DNA from: Candidatus Gastranaerophilales bacterium
Lineage (GTDB): Bacteria > Cyanobacteriota > Vampirovibrionia > Gastranaerophilales > Gastranaerophilaceae
NCBI GenBank assembly: GCA_944326915.1
Contig: CALVFT010000005.1
Coordinates: forward strand, 1 to 64,000
Direction: 5' to 3'
DNA: 64,000 nt
The notes under the pieces are model-generated. The model ran no database searches. It worked only from the letters and a program-made list of their open reading frames with translations, and had not been told where the DNA came from. The translations under genes were made by a program, and so were the position numbers. Position 1 is the first letter of the stretch. Every line of letters begins with the position of its first letter. Positions 54,538 to 64,000 of the stretch are shown here, in pieces.

Positions 54538-55757
54538 AAAGAGTAGTTGTAACAGGAATGGCTCTTACAAGCCCTTTAGGAAGTGATATTGATACAGTTT
54601 TTAATAACCTTTTAAAATATGAAAACTGCGTAGATTATGATAAAAACCTTGACCAGTATGAAAGGTTAAACACTCGACTATCTGCCCACTTAAGAGGGTT
54701 TGAAATTCCATCTTACTACAACAGAAAAGTACTAAGAACTATGGGGCCAGTATCTATAATGGCAGTAAGAACCGCAGAATTAGCTCTAGAAGACGCAGGG
54801 CTAAGAGATGACGAAATTATCACAAGTGGAGATTGTGGCGTGAGCTATGGTTCATCTTCAGGCTCCCTAGATGCTATAATTGATTTTTATGGTATGCAAG
54901 TAGACAAAGTAGTTAGAGGACTAAATTCCGGTTCATACGTTAAAATGATGCCTCAGACAACTGCAGTTAACATCTCACTATTTTTCAAAACAATAGGTAG
55001 ACTAGTGCCGGCATCTACTGCTTGCACTTCAGGTTCTATGGGCATTGGCTATGCATACGAAGCAATAAAAAATGGGTATCAAACAGTTATGATTGCAGGA
55101 GGAGCTGAAGAAATTCATGCGACAGAAATTGCAATTTTTGATACATTATATGCTACAAGCTTAAAAAACGATACTCCAAAACTATCCCCAGCTCCATTTG
55201 ATAAAAATCGAGACGGCCTTGTTATCGGGGAAGGAGCAGGTACTCTTATACTAGAAGAATATGAGCATGCAAAAAGGCGCGGAGCTAAAATTTATGCAGA
55301 AATTATAGGGTTTGGTACAAATACAGATGGGACACATATCACAAATCCGAATAGAAAAACAATGAAAAATGCTCTTAGTCTTGCTCTAAAGGATGCTCAA
55401 ATTTCTGCAGATAAAATAGGTTACGTAAGCGCTCACGGCACAGGAACTATTGCTGGTGATATTGCAGAAACAAACGCAACTGAAGATATCTTTAACAGAA
55501 AAGTCCCAATAAGTTCTATTAAAAGCTATACAGGCCATACTCTTGGAGCTTGTGGGGCAATTGAAGCAATTGTAGCGATAGAAATGATGAGAAGAAATTG
55601 GTTTCATCCAACGATAAATCTCAAAGAAGTTGACCCTGAATGTGGAAATCTTGACTACATAAAAGATGAAGGACGAGAAATTAAAACTAACATTGTTATG
55701 TCAAACAATTTCGCTTTTGGTGGAATTAATACAAGCTTAATTTTCAAGAAAATCTAA
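54534..55757 (+). CDS. Beta-ketoacyl-ACP synthase (ApeR-like)
   Basis: 407 residues, KAS II type. Catalytic Cys164 in STACTSGSMG, His301 in SAHGTGTIAGD, His335 in YTGHTLGACGAIE. The second ketosynthase of the cluster. No terminator hairpin is obvious before tRNA-Lys. Confidence 0.92.
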   Translation: MKRVVVTGMALTSPLGSDIDTVFNNLLKYENCVDYDKNLDQYERLNTRLSAHLRGFEIPSYYNRKVLRTMGPVSIMAVRTAELALEDAGLRDDEIITSGDCGVSYGSSSGSLDAIIDFYGMQVDKVVRGLNSGSYVKMMPQTTAVNISLFFKTIGRLVPASTACTSGSMGIGYAYEAIKNGYQTVMIAGGAEEIHATEIAIFDTLYATSLKNDTPKLSPAPFDKNRDGLVIGEGAGTLILEEYEHAKRRGAKIYAEIIGFGTNTDGTHITNPNRKTMKNALSLALKDAQISADKIGYVSAHGTGTIAGDIAETNATEDIFNRKVPISSIKSYTGHTLGACGAIEAIVAIEMMRRNWFHPTINLKEVDPECGNLDYIKDEGREIKTNIVMSNNFAFGGINTSLIFKKI

Positions 55758-55781
55758 AAAGAATGTAATAAAAATCCAGTA

Positions 55782-55810
55782 TTGACATCCAATACCATAT
55801 TTGCTAGGAT
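55782..55810 (+). promoter_or_regulatory. tRNA-Lys promoter
   Basis: A consensus TTGACA (55782-55787), 17-base spacer and TGC plus TAGGAT (55805-55810), 19 bp before the mature tRNA. Confidence 0.82.
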
Positions 55811-55828
55811 TGGAATGTAAAAAGATTT

Positions 55829-55901
<73 letters not shown>

Positions 55902-55932
55902 TTTTATTGAATTTGAATTAATTGTAATATAG

Positions 55933-55962
55933 AAAAAAGGAGATTTTTTATCTCCTTTTTTT
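55933..55962 (+). terminator. Intrinsic terminator after tRNA-Lys
   Basis: AAAAAAGGAGA and TCTCCTTTTTT with a T-rich loop and a further T-run. Confidence 0.88.
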
Positions 55963-56055
55963 CATTAAACCTATTCAATTGTCTCTTCTTAGTTACCTCC
56001 TTTTTATTATCTCGGTTATTACTAGAGGAACCCTTATTTTTAGGTTATTCGCACT

Positions 56056-58908
56056 CTATTTTTTACGTTTTGTCCCGTCTGGGTTCCAAATATCAGAGCC
56101 TGTAACTGTTCTATGAGTAGTTGTTGTATGTTGATAAGTACCAGAGTTTGTTGCGTTTCTACCTTTATAAGCAACTTTTCTATAATTTGTTTTTGCGACA
56201 TTTCCATCTTTATCAAGAGCTACATTATCATCTTTTCCAAGAACATCTCCAGGAATCCATTCAGGTAAATTATACTTATCACCCATTGGAATTTCTCCAG
56301 GTTTTAATCCATTAGCAGTTGTTCTTACATAATTTAATATTGCTTTGTACTCAGGAGATCCCATTTTTACTCCATACTTACCGCAGATAACTGCACCTAT
56401 TGTTTCACCTGCTTTAAGTTTATATTGGAATTGTGGAATTTCCTTAGTTTCTGTTTGTTGTTCTGTAACTTCCTTACGAGTATCAGCCATTACGGGTCCC
56501 CTATCAGCAGGAGTTACAACAACTGTTTCTTGTTTTTGCTCATAACCTGTATTTGATCTGATTGCATCTTTTGCAGTATCGTCACTTACATAGTCATCTT
56601 TATCTTTCTTTTTGAATAAATACTGCAAACCTTTTGCACCTGCACCTATTGCAGCACCAATTCCACCGGCCTTAGCAATATTGCCCCAATCAAATTTATA
56701 GTCGACATGGCCTTTATATTCTGCTGGAACATCTTTTTGTTCATATGGTATATCAACTTTCTTTTCATACGGGATGCTTACATCTTTCTCATATGCAATA
56801 CTTACATCTTTTGAATAATCAAGAGCAACATCTTCTGTCCAATCCACAGGCACTTCTGTTACTTGATGACCAACTGTTATATATTTACCAGTATTTGGAT
56901 CATATTTTTGGACAATAGATTCATGTACAGAAGTAGCAGTACCACTTACAGTACCTTCAGCAGTACCAGTAATCGTTCCATTTGCAATACCAGTAACTGT
57001 AGTACTTGCAACACCATTTATCGTAGTACTTGCAATACCTTTAGCAATACCATAAGCCGTTCCATTATAGTTCAAATTTTTGCCAAGATTCAAAAGTTCT
57101 CCACCAAGAGCTGCCAATGCACCACCACCAGCTCCAATAGCACCAGCTTTCGCAATTTCTTTTGCTCTCATTGCATAAGTTCTATCTTTGGAAACCTGCA
57201 ATCCTGCAGCCTCAAACATCTCACGTGCATCTCTACGTTCTCCCATTGTAGCAGGTCGGCCTTCACCTTTTTTAGCATGTTTGTCTGCAAAATCAGCCCA
57301 CTCTGAAGTTGATACATAGTAATCTCCATCTAATTTAGTATCATCAAATCCTGATTGACTATTAGATAAACGTAACATTTCTTTTTTATAACTGTCACTA
57401 TTTAATGACCAATATTGTTTATTTCCATTTTCATCAGTCGTTTCAAAATCATGACTATCTGCTGTTGCTTGATCACAAAATGCACTAGGATTTTTCTTAA
57501 TTATTTCTTGCGCATATTTATTTAAGTGTGTATTATTTACAGCCGGATTGTCTTTTTCTGCATCTTTTGCTTGTTTTTTTGACCAGTGCACTGTTGTATT
57601 ATCATAATTTTGTTTATATGTTTCAAATTCTACTTGCGCTTGTGCTTGATCTGCAACAAGTCCCTTTTTAATATCATCTAGCATTTTATCTTTATTTTTT
57701 GATAAAACTTTAATCTTTTTATCGATAACATCAAGTCTATCTTTATCTTTTGTTAAAATCCTTTCTTGAGACAAATCAAGTATCTCATTTTCATGAGTTA
57801 TAGATTCCCTCATTTGAGCTTTTGCTAGTTTAGTTCTTTGTTCATCACTCAACTCTCCAGTAGGATAAATACTACCGGTAGATTTTTGTTCTGATGCAAT
57901 TTGTTCTTCAATTGCCATAATCTTAGCTAGAGCATCAAGCTTATCATATGCAGCCTCTTTTACTTTAGGATTTTGAACTTTATTCAAATCCCAAAGATAC
58001 TCGTTTTCTTTAAAGGCTTCTTCTTCCGTAAATTTAGCATTAAAATCTTTTTTGTATTGTTCTAATTTAGCTTTATCTTCAGCAGTTAACTCTGCTTCAG
58101 GCTTGTTAATTAATGCTTTCATATCTTCTCTTATCGCGTTTGCTCTTGTATTCACAGCATTTTTTTCATCCTGAGTCATAGCTAAATTATAGTATGTATT
58201 TTTATTTGAAGTTGGAGTATTCTTTTTAAGATTTTCTGCAAGTTCTTTTACCTGAGGTTTCCAAGAAGAATTTAAAGCCTCATTAATTAACAGGTCTTCT
58301 TTTGCCTTTGCTTTTTGTTCAGCACTTAGAGCTGGATTAGCATCTACTTCTGAAAGCTGAGCTTCTTTTACTTCCATAAACTTAGTTTTCACTGTATCAA
58401 ATCTTTTTTCGACACTTTCCTTAATCGGTTTACCATCTCCATCTACTAATGGATCCTTAGTAGATTCCATAGCAAACTGAAAACCACCCTCTTTTAATTT
58501 AGAGTTTCTATTCCCAAATACGGTGCCACTAGTTGTTACAACTGTTTCTTGTTCTGGAAAATATTTGGAATCTCCAAAATATTGTAAAATAACTTTCTTC
58601 TTCATGGCTTCATCTTCACCAGCCATGTAATATAATTCTTGGTATTCAGGAGGTAATTTCTTTATTTCATCTTTATCTGCTACAACTTTCTTTGCAAGTT
58701 GCTCTGATTGAGTAGCAGCAGCAGCTCCATCTTCTACACTAACAGATGTTGGTGTTTCTTTTGCTTGGATATTATTGCTTTGAACAAAATTAATAAATAT
58801 TTTTTCTCGATCATCTTTTGATCTTGCTGCAGATAATTCTTTTTGTAACTCTGCTTTTTGTTGAGCAGTAAGTTGATATTGGTCTGCACTTAAACGCACT
58901 TCACTCAT
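56056..58908 (-). CDS. Large unknown protein with short tandem repeats and a LysM-like C-terminus
   Basis: 950 residues, charged and helical in the first two thirds (KTPTSNKNTYYNLAMTQDE is typical). Residues about 600-670 include an AIGAGGGALAALGG segment and a repeat run of the NGTITGTAEGTVSGTA kind. Residues 690-740 hold five related units ending in DVSIAYEK, DVSIPYEK, KVDIPYEQ. A second glycine-rich segment (GGIGAAIGAGAKGLQYLF) and a C-terminal LysM-like YKLKAGETIGAVICGKYG follow. No signal peptide is seen. Possibly a structural or surface-related protein; family unknown. Confidence 0.72.
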   Translation of the reverse strand: MSEVRLSADQYQLTAQQKAELQKELSAARSKDDREKIFINFVQSNNIQAKETPTSVSVEDGAAAATQSEQLAKKVVADKDEIKKLPPEYQELYYMAGEDEAMKKKVILQYFGDSKYFPEQETVVTTSGTVFGNRNSKLKEGGFQFAMESTKDPLVDGDGKPIKESVEKRFDTVKTKFMEVKEAQLSEVDANPALSAEQKAKAKEDLLINEALNSSWKPQVKELAENLKKNTPTSNKNTYYNLAMTQDEKNAVNTRANAIREDMKALINKPEAELTAEDKAKLEQYKKDFNAKFTEEEAFKENEYLWDLNKVQNPKVKEAAYDKLDALAKIMAIEEQIASEQKSTGSIYPTGELSDEQRTKLAKAQMRESITHENEILDLSQERILTKDKDRLDVIDKKIKVLSKNKDKMLDDIKKGLVADQAQAQVEFETYKQNYDNTTVHWSKKQAKDAEKDNPAVNNTHLNKYAQEIIKKNPSAFCDQATADSHDFETTDENGNKQYWSLNSDSYKKEMLRLSNSQSGFDDTKLDGDYYVSTSEWADFADKHAKKGEGRPATMGERRDAREMFEAAGLQVSKDRTYAMRAKEIAKAGAIGAGGGALAALGGELLNLGKNLNYNGTAYGIAKGIASTTINGVASTTVTGIANGTITGTAEGTVSGTATSVHESIVQKYDPNTGKYITVGHQVTEVPVDWTEDVALDYSKDVSIAYEKDVSIPYEKKVDIPYEQKDVPAEYKGHVDYKFDWGNIAKAGGIGAAIGAGAKGLQYLFKKKDKDDYVSDDTAKDAIRSNTGYEQKQETVVVTPADRGPVMADTRKEVTEQQTETKEIPQFQYKLKAGETIGAVICGKYGVKMGSPEYKAILNYVRTTANGLKPGEIPMGDKYNLPEWIPGDVLGKDDNVALDKDGNVAKTNYRKVAYKGRNATNSGTYQHTTTTHRTVTGSDIWNPDGTKRKK

Positions 58909-59286
58909 AGTTCAATCCTTTCTTATGGGAATAAAATCACTATATTTTATAGCAATAATAAAACCATAATTTCTTTATACTTCTCTATGTACATATAAAA
59001 ACATTTTTAAACGGAAAATTTCACGATATCTTTAATAAAAATTATTACAAATCTGAAAACACAGACTATTACGATGTTTTAAGGAATAAATTTGATTTTA
59101 CATTTCTTCACATTTTACATATTTTATATATATTCTATAAATATAAACAACATACAAAATCGTTTTATTAATTTTTGTAAATATTTATTAGAAATTAGTC
59201 AAGTTTATCCTCAAAAAGCCGTTTATATACATGTATATTTATGAATTGTAATTCAAACCGGTATTTACCATTGCGAGGTGTAAAGT
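58909..59286. other. Divergent intergenic region with a 14-bp palindrome
   Basis: 378 bp of AT-rich DNA between the 950-residue gene and the adhesin. ATATACATGTATAT (59225-59238) is a perfect palindrome about 50 bp before the adhesin ATG and could be an operator. Apart from two AT-rich -10-like stretches, I see no gene, RNA or terminator. Confidence 0.5.
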
Positions 59287-62200
59287 ATGAAAATAAAGCG
59301 AATAAATAGAAAAAAGATAACAGCATTTTTATTAAGCTTTCTATTTTTAATGCATCAGTCATTAGCTTTCCAAGTATTGGCATCTACCATTACTAATGGG
59401 GATGGTAGTGCTATAAAACCAAACCCTGATACAGGGAACTTTGACGTAAGACCTGATGCTTGGAATGGCAATACTGGATTTAAACATTTTGATAAAATTG
59501 ATTTGAGTCAAGGTGATGTACTCAATTTTATCTTTCAATGGATGCAACAAAACCAAGAATTAGCTGGGACTGGTTCATCTCACGAATATACATATGGAAA
59601 TATTGATACATTCGTTAACCTTGTAAATAACGGGGTTAACATTCAAGGTATTATTAACACTTTGAACGGAGATTTCGGATTCACTCCTGGGAACTTAGTA
59701 TTTATATCTCCTCAAGGCATGGTTGTAGGTGCAAGCGGTGTACTCAACGTTGGCTCTCTTTCAGCAATCACACCAACTCAAGAATCTTTTGATGCTTTAA
59801 AAGGGAAGTTAAATCTTCCTACTAGTCCTAACTATGCCGTAGAAAAAGTTGATATTGACGGAAACAAAACATATAGTGACTACTTAATCAATGCAGTACA
59901 AACTGACGGAAAATTAACAGACCTAGCAACATTAAAAGCTGGTTCTGGAACTATTCAAATTGATGGAAAAGTCCTTGCTAGAGGAAATGTAACTCTAAAT
60001 GGAGGAAATGTTAGTGTTGGAAAAAACGGAAAAATTCTTGCAGGAGTAGAAAGTCCTGCTAAAAATCCAGACGGCACAGATCCTAACGTTTTTGTAAACG
60101 GACCAACTGGTACTGCACAACAAAAAGCTGATTCATTATTTAATGCTCTTGTAAATGCCGATAATATGGACACAGGTAACAGCTTTGCAAGTTCTAACGG
60201 AAATATTGTAATCACTTCAAATACAGGTACATCTGTAGCTGAAGGTGGTATGATTAGAAATTATGCACAAAAAGGTAATATTACAATTACAAATAACGGT
60301 GCAAACGGTATTAATATAAATGGAGAAGTATCAAATCCTAACGGGAATTTGACTATAACAAACAAAGATGGTTCACTAAATATCGGCTCCACAGGAAAAG
60401 TCTTAAATAAAGGGACTATGAGTATTACTAACGAGGGAAATGGTGACGGCATTTTAATTGCCGGAAACGTTAGTAATAAAGGGACTCTAAATATATCAAA
60501 TTTGACAGGTCAAGACGGATTAACAATCTCTGGAACAGTTGAAAATGATGTTAAAGACTCTAGCGATAAAGGTATTGCAACAATAACCAACAAAGTAAAT
60601 AGTCTAAATATTACTTCTGATGGAAAAATTATTTCTAAAGGTTCAGAATTAAATATTAACAATAGCGGAACAAACGGAACAAATATTCAAGGTTTAATTG
60701 AACAATACAACAAAGGTATTATTACAATTAATAACGAAAATTCTGATGTTACTATAGGAGATAATACTGACAATAACAACTATATAAGCTCAAATGGTAC
60801 AGTTAATATTAATGTTACAGATGGAAACTTATTAAACTATGGAGTTGACAAAACGTTAGTAAAAACAACTGAAAATGCTGATTTAGTTGTTAATGTTATT
60901 AATGGTTCAATTGGAGAAGACCCTGCAGCAACTGGAGGTAGTATTGGACCTGACGCAAGAGATTTAACAAAATCTTTCAATGTTTCTATTGATGGAAAAA
61001 TCACTGCTAAAAGTTCAGGCAACAACTCTCTTGCAAACATCGCAAGCTTAGATAAAGATATGCACGTTAACCAAATCTCAGCTGATGGTCAAGTGTACTT
61101 ACTTGCAGACGATTCTGCAAACAAAGGCTCTACAGCTTATGATATTTTAAACTACTCAGATGATGAAACACAACCAAATGTTAAAGGAGCTGGAATATCA
61201 ATTATTGCAAGTGGTAATGTTGGTTCTGAAGATAATGCTTTAACATTTATCCAAACAGATGGAGCATTTAACGATTCATCTTGGAATTCTGATAAATTCA
61301 ACTACAATCCAAATGCAGGCCATAAAGTTGATGTATTGGCAATAAAAGACGTTAATATAAAAGGTCTAGATAATGCTGATGGAACAAAAAATGACACAAA
61401 TGTTGGAGCAATAATTTCTAGAACAGGTTCTGTTAATGCAGAATTTTCTGGAGATACATACATAAATGAAGTTACTGCAGCTAATAGAATTGATTTAACT
61501 ACCCGTGGACAAAAAATGTACATAGAAAACCTCGGTCAAGTTCCAACATATGAAACTAGCGGAGATTACTACGGAAAATATGATAAATCAATGACTCCAA
61601 AAAGAGTTAAAGTTACCGCTCTGGATTTAGGAACAAAAGAAAATCCAAATACACAAGCAGATTCTACTATTATTATCAAAAGAGGACAAATTGCCGGTGA
61701 CGGTAAATTAAGACCTGATGGAGGAAAAGATCAAGATTTAACTCTTGTTGCAGATAATAGTTATGCTGGTGGCTACTACTTCAATATGGGTAAAGATAGA
61801 ATGCCAGGTCATTCTCAAGTAACTAAAGATTCTAATACAGAAACAATTAAGAATGTAAATGGAGAAAAACCAATATCTATAAGAAGTAAAGCTGTAAGAC
61901 CTGATGATGTAACAGCAATAGGCCGTGATGAGTCTGAACGTAATTACTATTACGGAAAAGATCAAGGCGATGAAAATGATAATGGTACAGGAAGCTCACA
62001 AGGTGATGATCCATACTATGATGGTAAAGATAATGAATCAGGAGAAGATGATGATAACTTAGTTGTACCTGCTGAAGATGATGAAAATCCTGCAGATACA
62101 GATAGCGATGGAGATGCTGATGCTGACGCCGATGCCGATGCTGACGCCGATGCCGATGCCGATGCTGATGCCGATGCCGATGCTGATGCTGATGCCGATG

Positions 62201-62958
62201 CTGACGCCGATGCTGACGCTGATGCTGACGCCGATGCCGATGCTGATGCTGATGCTGATGCCGATGCTGACGCTGATGCCGATGCCGATGCTGACGCCGA
62301 TGCCGATGCTGACGCCGATGCTGACGCCGATGCCGATGCTGACGCCGATGCCGATGCTGACGCTGATGCTGACGCTGATGCTGACGCCGATGCCGATGCT
62401 GATGCTGATGCCGATGCTGATGCTGACGCTGATGCCGATGCCGATGCTGACGCCGATGTCGATGCAGATGCTGACGCCGATGCCGATGCTGACGCCGATG
62501 CTGATGCTGATAATGATACTGATTCAGATGATGACATTACTTCTGATGATACATATAAACAAACATGGCATCAAAGAGTTCTTGATGAAAATATTGAATC
62601 TATAGACAAACGTCAATATATGAGATTCGATGTAGATGAAGTTGAATATCCAGTGGTAATGGAGTCAACCCCTCAAGTAAAATCAATTATTAACATATCT
62701 AGAGGTGGCGTACAAATAACTACTGACGGTAACCTCAAAGTTGGAGACATAGTTCCAGTACATTTGAAATATGGAGACTTAGAATTTGATGCACAAGTAA
62801 AAATCGTAAGTACGAATAAACATATTGCCGGAGGTGAATTTATCGACTTGGATCAAGCTACAGCTAACAAGCTATTATATATGAACTTAATGATGGAAGA
62901 TTATGTCCAAGCTAAACAAGGTAATATATCCTCTCAAGGAATAATAAACTTTGAATAA
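59287..62958 (+). CDS. LktA-type filamentous adhesin with Asp-Ala repeat and C-terminal PilZ domain
   Basis: 1223 residues. A signal sequence (about 1-28) and a TPS-like N-terminal domain resembling leukotoxin LktA adhesins ([20 protein letters not shown]) come first. Beta-helix-type repeats ([20 protein letters not shown]) continue to about 800, then a linker. Residues 943-1074 are 66 Asp-Ala pairs with one Val. The C-terminus is a PilZ fold: RQYMRF (Arg1109, Arg1113) and NISRGG (Asn1136, Ser1138, Gly1141), the c-di-GMP-binding RxxxR and NxSxxG motifs. A GAGGTG precedes the ATG. No TpsB partner lies beside it. Confidence 0.82.
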   Translation: MKIKRINRKKITAFLLSFLFLMHQSLAFQVLASTITNGDGSAIKPNPDTGNFDVRPDAWNGNTGFKHFDKIDLSQGDVLNFIFQWMQQNQELAGTGSSHEYTYGNIDTFVNLVNNGVNIQGIINTLNGDFGFTPGNLVFISPQGMVVGASGVLNVGSLSAITPTQESFDALKGKLNLPTSPNYAVEKVDIDGNKTYSDYLINAVQTDGKLTDLATLKAGSGTIQIDGKVLARGNVTLNGGNVSVGKNGKILAGVESPAKNPDGTDPNVFVNGPTGTAQQKADSLFNALVNADNMDTGNSFASSNGNIVITSNTGTSVAEGGMIRNYAQKGNITITNNGANGININGEVSNPNGNLTITNKDGSLNIGSTGKVLNKGTMSITNEGNGDGILIAGNVSNKGTLNISNLTGQDGLTISGTVENDVKDSSDKGIATITNKVNSLNITSDGKIISKGSELNINNSGTNGTNIQGLIEQYNKGIITINNENSDVTIGDNTDNNNYISSNGTVNINVTDGNLLNYGVDKTLVKTTENADLVVNVINGSIGEDPAATGGSIGPDARDLTKSFNVSIDGKITAKSSGNNSLANIASLDKDMHVNQISADGQVYLLADDSANKGSTAYDILNYSDDETQPNVKGAGISIIASGNVGSEDNALTFIQTDGAFNDSSWNSDKFNYNPNAGHKVDVLAIKDVNIKGLDNADGTKNDTNVGAIISRTGSVNAEFSGDTYINEVTAANRIDLTTRGQKMYIENLGQVPTYETSGDYYGKYDKSMTPKRVKVTALDLGTKENPNTQADSTIIIKRGQIAGDGKLRPDGGKDQDLTLVADNSYAGGYYFNMGKDRMPGHSQVTKDSNTETIKNVNGEKPISIRSKAVRPDDVTAIGRDESERNYYYGKDQGDENDNGTGSSQGDDPYYDGKDNESGEDDDNLVVPAEDDENPADTDSDGDADADADADADADADADADADADADADADADADADADADADADADADADADADADADADADADADADADADADADADADADADADADADADADADADADADADADADADADADADVDADADADADADADADADNDTDSDDDITSDDTYKQTWHQRVLDENIESIDKRQYMRFDVDEVEYPVVMESTPQVKSIINISRGGVQITTDGNLKVGDIVPVHLKYGDLEFDAQVKIVSTNKHIAGGEFIDLDQATANKLLYMNLMMEDYVQAKQGNISSQGIINFE
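62113..62508 (+). repeat. 396-bp Asp-Ala hexamer repeat array
   Basis: 66 tandem six-base units of GAY-GCN (Asp-Ala). The array uses only GAT/GAC and GCT/GCC apart from one GTC and one GCA near the end, and is far richer in G and C than its surroundings. GCC is always followed by GAT and GAC always preceded by GCT. Confidence 0.95.
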
Positions 62959-62993
62959 AAGATATAAATAGTTTAAATAAAATTAACGAATAC

Positions 62994-63026
62994 CAAAAGA
63001 ACCAATTATATTAATTGGTTCTTTTG
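62994..63026 (+). terminator. Hairpin after the adhesin gene
   Basis: CAAAAGAACCAATTA pairs with TTAATTGGTTCTTTTG around a short loop. The T-run is short, so termination is likely but not certain. Confidence 0.55.
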
Positions 63027-63055
63027 ATGTTTTAAATATTTTATTTATTTGAAAT

Positions 63056-63084
63056 TTGCATGACTTTTATTTCCCATATATAAT
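63056..63084 (+). promoter_or_regulatory. Promoter of the 93-residue gene
   Basis: TTGCAT (63056-63061), 17-base spacer and a consensus TATAAT (63079-63084). The predicted start is about 3 nt before the ATG at 63094. Confidence 0.72.
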
Positions 63085-63093
63085 TATTTGGTT

Positions 63094-63375
63094 ATGGAAA
63101 ACACTACAGAATATACAGTTGAAAAAAATAATATCCTATATAGCATAGATAAGTCATTAAAAAAAATTAGAAACACAAAAAATTACAAATACCCATATGC
63201 AATAGTGATTAGCACACAAAACTCTGAAAATTTTAAGTTAGAAAATCTTACGTATCTAAAAAGAAATGGATTTCAAAGTATACCGATTGTTAAACACCCA
63301 AACATAAAAGCAAACCTCATAAAATTTGCTTTTAATGAGGAGTCTTTAATCAAGCTGATAACAAGCAGTCACTAA
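63094..63375 (+). CDS. Small unknown protein
   Basis: 93 residues, soluble, basic in the middle (SLKKIRNTKNYKYPYAIVIS), with a predicted alpha/beta fold (IVISTQNSENFKLENL, then SIPIVKHPNIKANLI). No motif recognised. The ATG at 63094 fits the promoter better than the TTG two codons earlier. It follows the adhesin by 135 bp. Confidence 0.65.
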   Translation: MENTTEYTVEKNNILYSIDKSLKKIRNTKNYKYPYAIVISTQNSENFKLENLTYLKRNGFQSIPIVKHPNIKANLIKFAFNEESLIKLITSSH

Positions 63376-63402
63376 ATAATGACATTTTACATTATATAGT
63401 AA

Positions 63403-64000
63403 CTAGGCAGCATTTCGTTTCATTTCTTTATAAGCTCTTAAGCCTTCTTTCCAGTTTTCTTCAAACTTAACATCATTTTCTACAATATGTTTTGGGAATG
63501 TTGCATGGTGTATTTTAGGCAATAAATAATCTTCAGAATACTCAACTGCTCCAAAATAATCATCATCTGAATCATTGCATACAAAATAAGTCTTTCCATC
63601 TTTTCCTTGATGAGTACCAACTAGAGTAATTTCATGACCACCTACAATATTATTATTTTCATCTGCAAATGTATAGCCAATAATTACATTTTCTCCAGAG
63701 TTTAATGTATCAACTAACTGACGTTTAAATGTAGACATGTCGTATTCATAACCAATTAACTTACCACTGTCATCAATCTTTTGGTTTGTCAAAGTAATTT
63801 TATTCTTGTCTTCTACGACAGATTCTGTAAAAGTCTTTTCGAACTCAACCAAACCGGTATCTTGAGTGCTAAACTTTCCTTTACGTTTATCACTCAAAGA
63901 ATCATATGTTTGTTGAGAACCAACATTCATAAACGTTGATTGCATCAAGACATCTACAGCAGAACGCTCTTTTCCATCTTGATATTTTGTTTGTATTTGA
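63403..64000 (-). CDS. Partial protein, possible cysteine-peptidase-like fold
   Basis: The minus frame is open past the window edge at 64000; the start is outside. The visible 199 residues include NSGENVIIGYTFADE, NNIVGGHEITLVGTHQG and KTYFVCNDSDDDYFG. A His in GGHEITLVG and an Asn/Asp in CNDSDD would suit the His-Asn half of a papain- or C39-like fold, but the catalytic Cys would be upstream, outside the window. No further call is possible. Confidence 0.55.
   Translation of the reverse strand, partial: QIQTKYQDGKERSAVDVLMQSTFMNVGSQQTYDSLSDKRKGKFSTQDTGLVEFEKTFTESVVEDKNKITLTNQKIDDSGKLIGYEYDMSTFKRQLVDTLNSGENVIIGYTFADENNNIVGGHEITLVGTHQGKDGKTYFVCNDSDDDYFGAVEYSEDYLLPKIHHATFPKHIVENDVKFEENWKEGLRAYKEMKRNAA

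Noticed and set aside
59195..59383. Minus ORF at the adhesin start
   Set aside because: Overlaps the signal-peptide region antisense; no ribosome-binding site.
62016..62537. Minus-strand Ser-Ala repeat ORF
   Set aside because: A shadow of the Asp-Ala array; no start context or function.

Overview
This window looks like chromosome from a gut Gastranaerophilales (Melainabacteria/Vampirovibrionophyceae, the non-photosynthetic sister group of cyanobacteria). That placement is inference from AT-rich DNA, a Gram-negative envelope (MCE protein, LolA-like carrier, outer-membrane barrel), a prepilin with the FTLAEVLITLG start, an LktA-type adhesin, and many short Asn-rich proteins with no familiar homologue. 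No database search was possible.

Layout. 0-6.5 kb is housekeeping: ilvD, a GlcF-like Fe-S protein, an Ntox44-like protein, proC, rpmH-rnpA, a PHP phosphatase and initiator tRNA. 6.7-20 kb is an accessory stretch of effector-like or toxin-like proteins: two GNATs, an HExxH zincin, a phosphoribosyltransferase-like protein, a CheD/CNF-like Cys-His protein and a kinase-like protein. It also holds broken genes (HAD fragment, permease, prepilin) and an ArsR regulator with three related operator-like repeats. 20-27 kb has envelope proteins (SIMPL, MCE, beta-barrel), gdhA and a frameshifted radical SAM gene. 27-33.5 kb is a complete Leloir galactose locus: galK-galE-galT, a divergent sugar porter, and galM. 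33.5-42.6 kb is mixed: flavodoxin-like reductase, uridine-kinase-like protein, acyltransferase, HxlR plus metallo-hydrolase, GNAT/aroA, amidohydrolase and two tRNAs. 42.6-43.6 kb is a sugar nucleotidyltransferase. 43.7-55.8 kb is an aryl-polyene-type fatty-acid cluster of two divergent operons separated by 14 bp. 55.8-64 kb holds tRNA-Lys, a 950-residue LysM-like repeat protein, and a 1223-residue adhesin with a 66-unit Asp-Ala repeat and a C-terminal PilZ domain.

Three patterns cross the window. First, at least fifteen genes have a -10 hexamer at exactly -12..-7 or -13..-8 relative to the start codon and mostly lack a Shine-Dalgarno sequence, so leaderless transcription seems common here. 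Second, five unrelated catalytic or unknown proteins share a short N-terminal tail ending in an N-x-F-x-G-like motif, which could be a shared targeting signal. Third, several genes are broken or switched at homopolymers or short repeats (A7, A9, an AG repeat, and a C10 tract upstream of the pilin).
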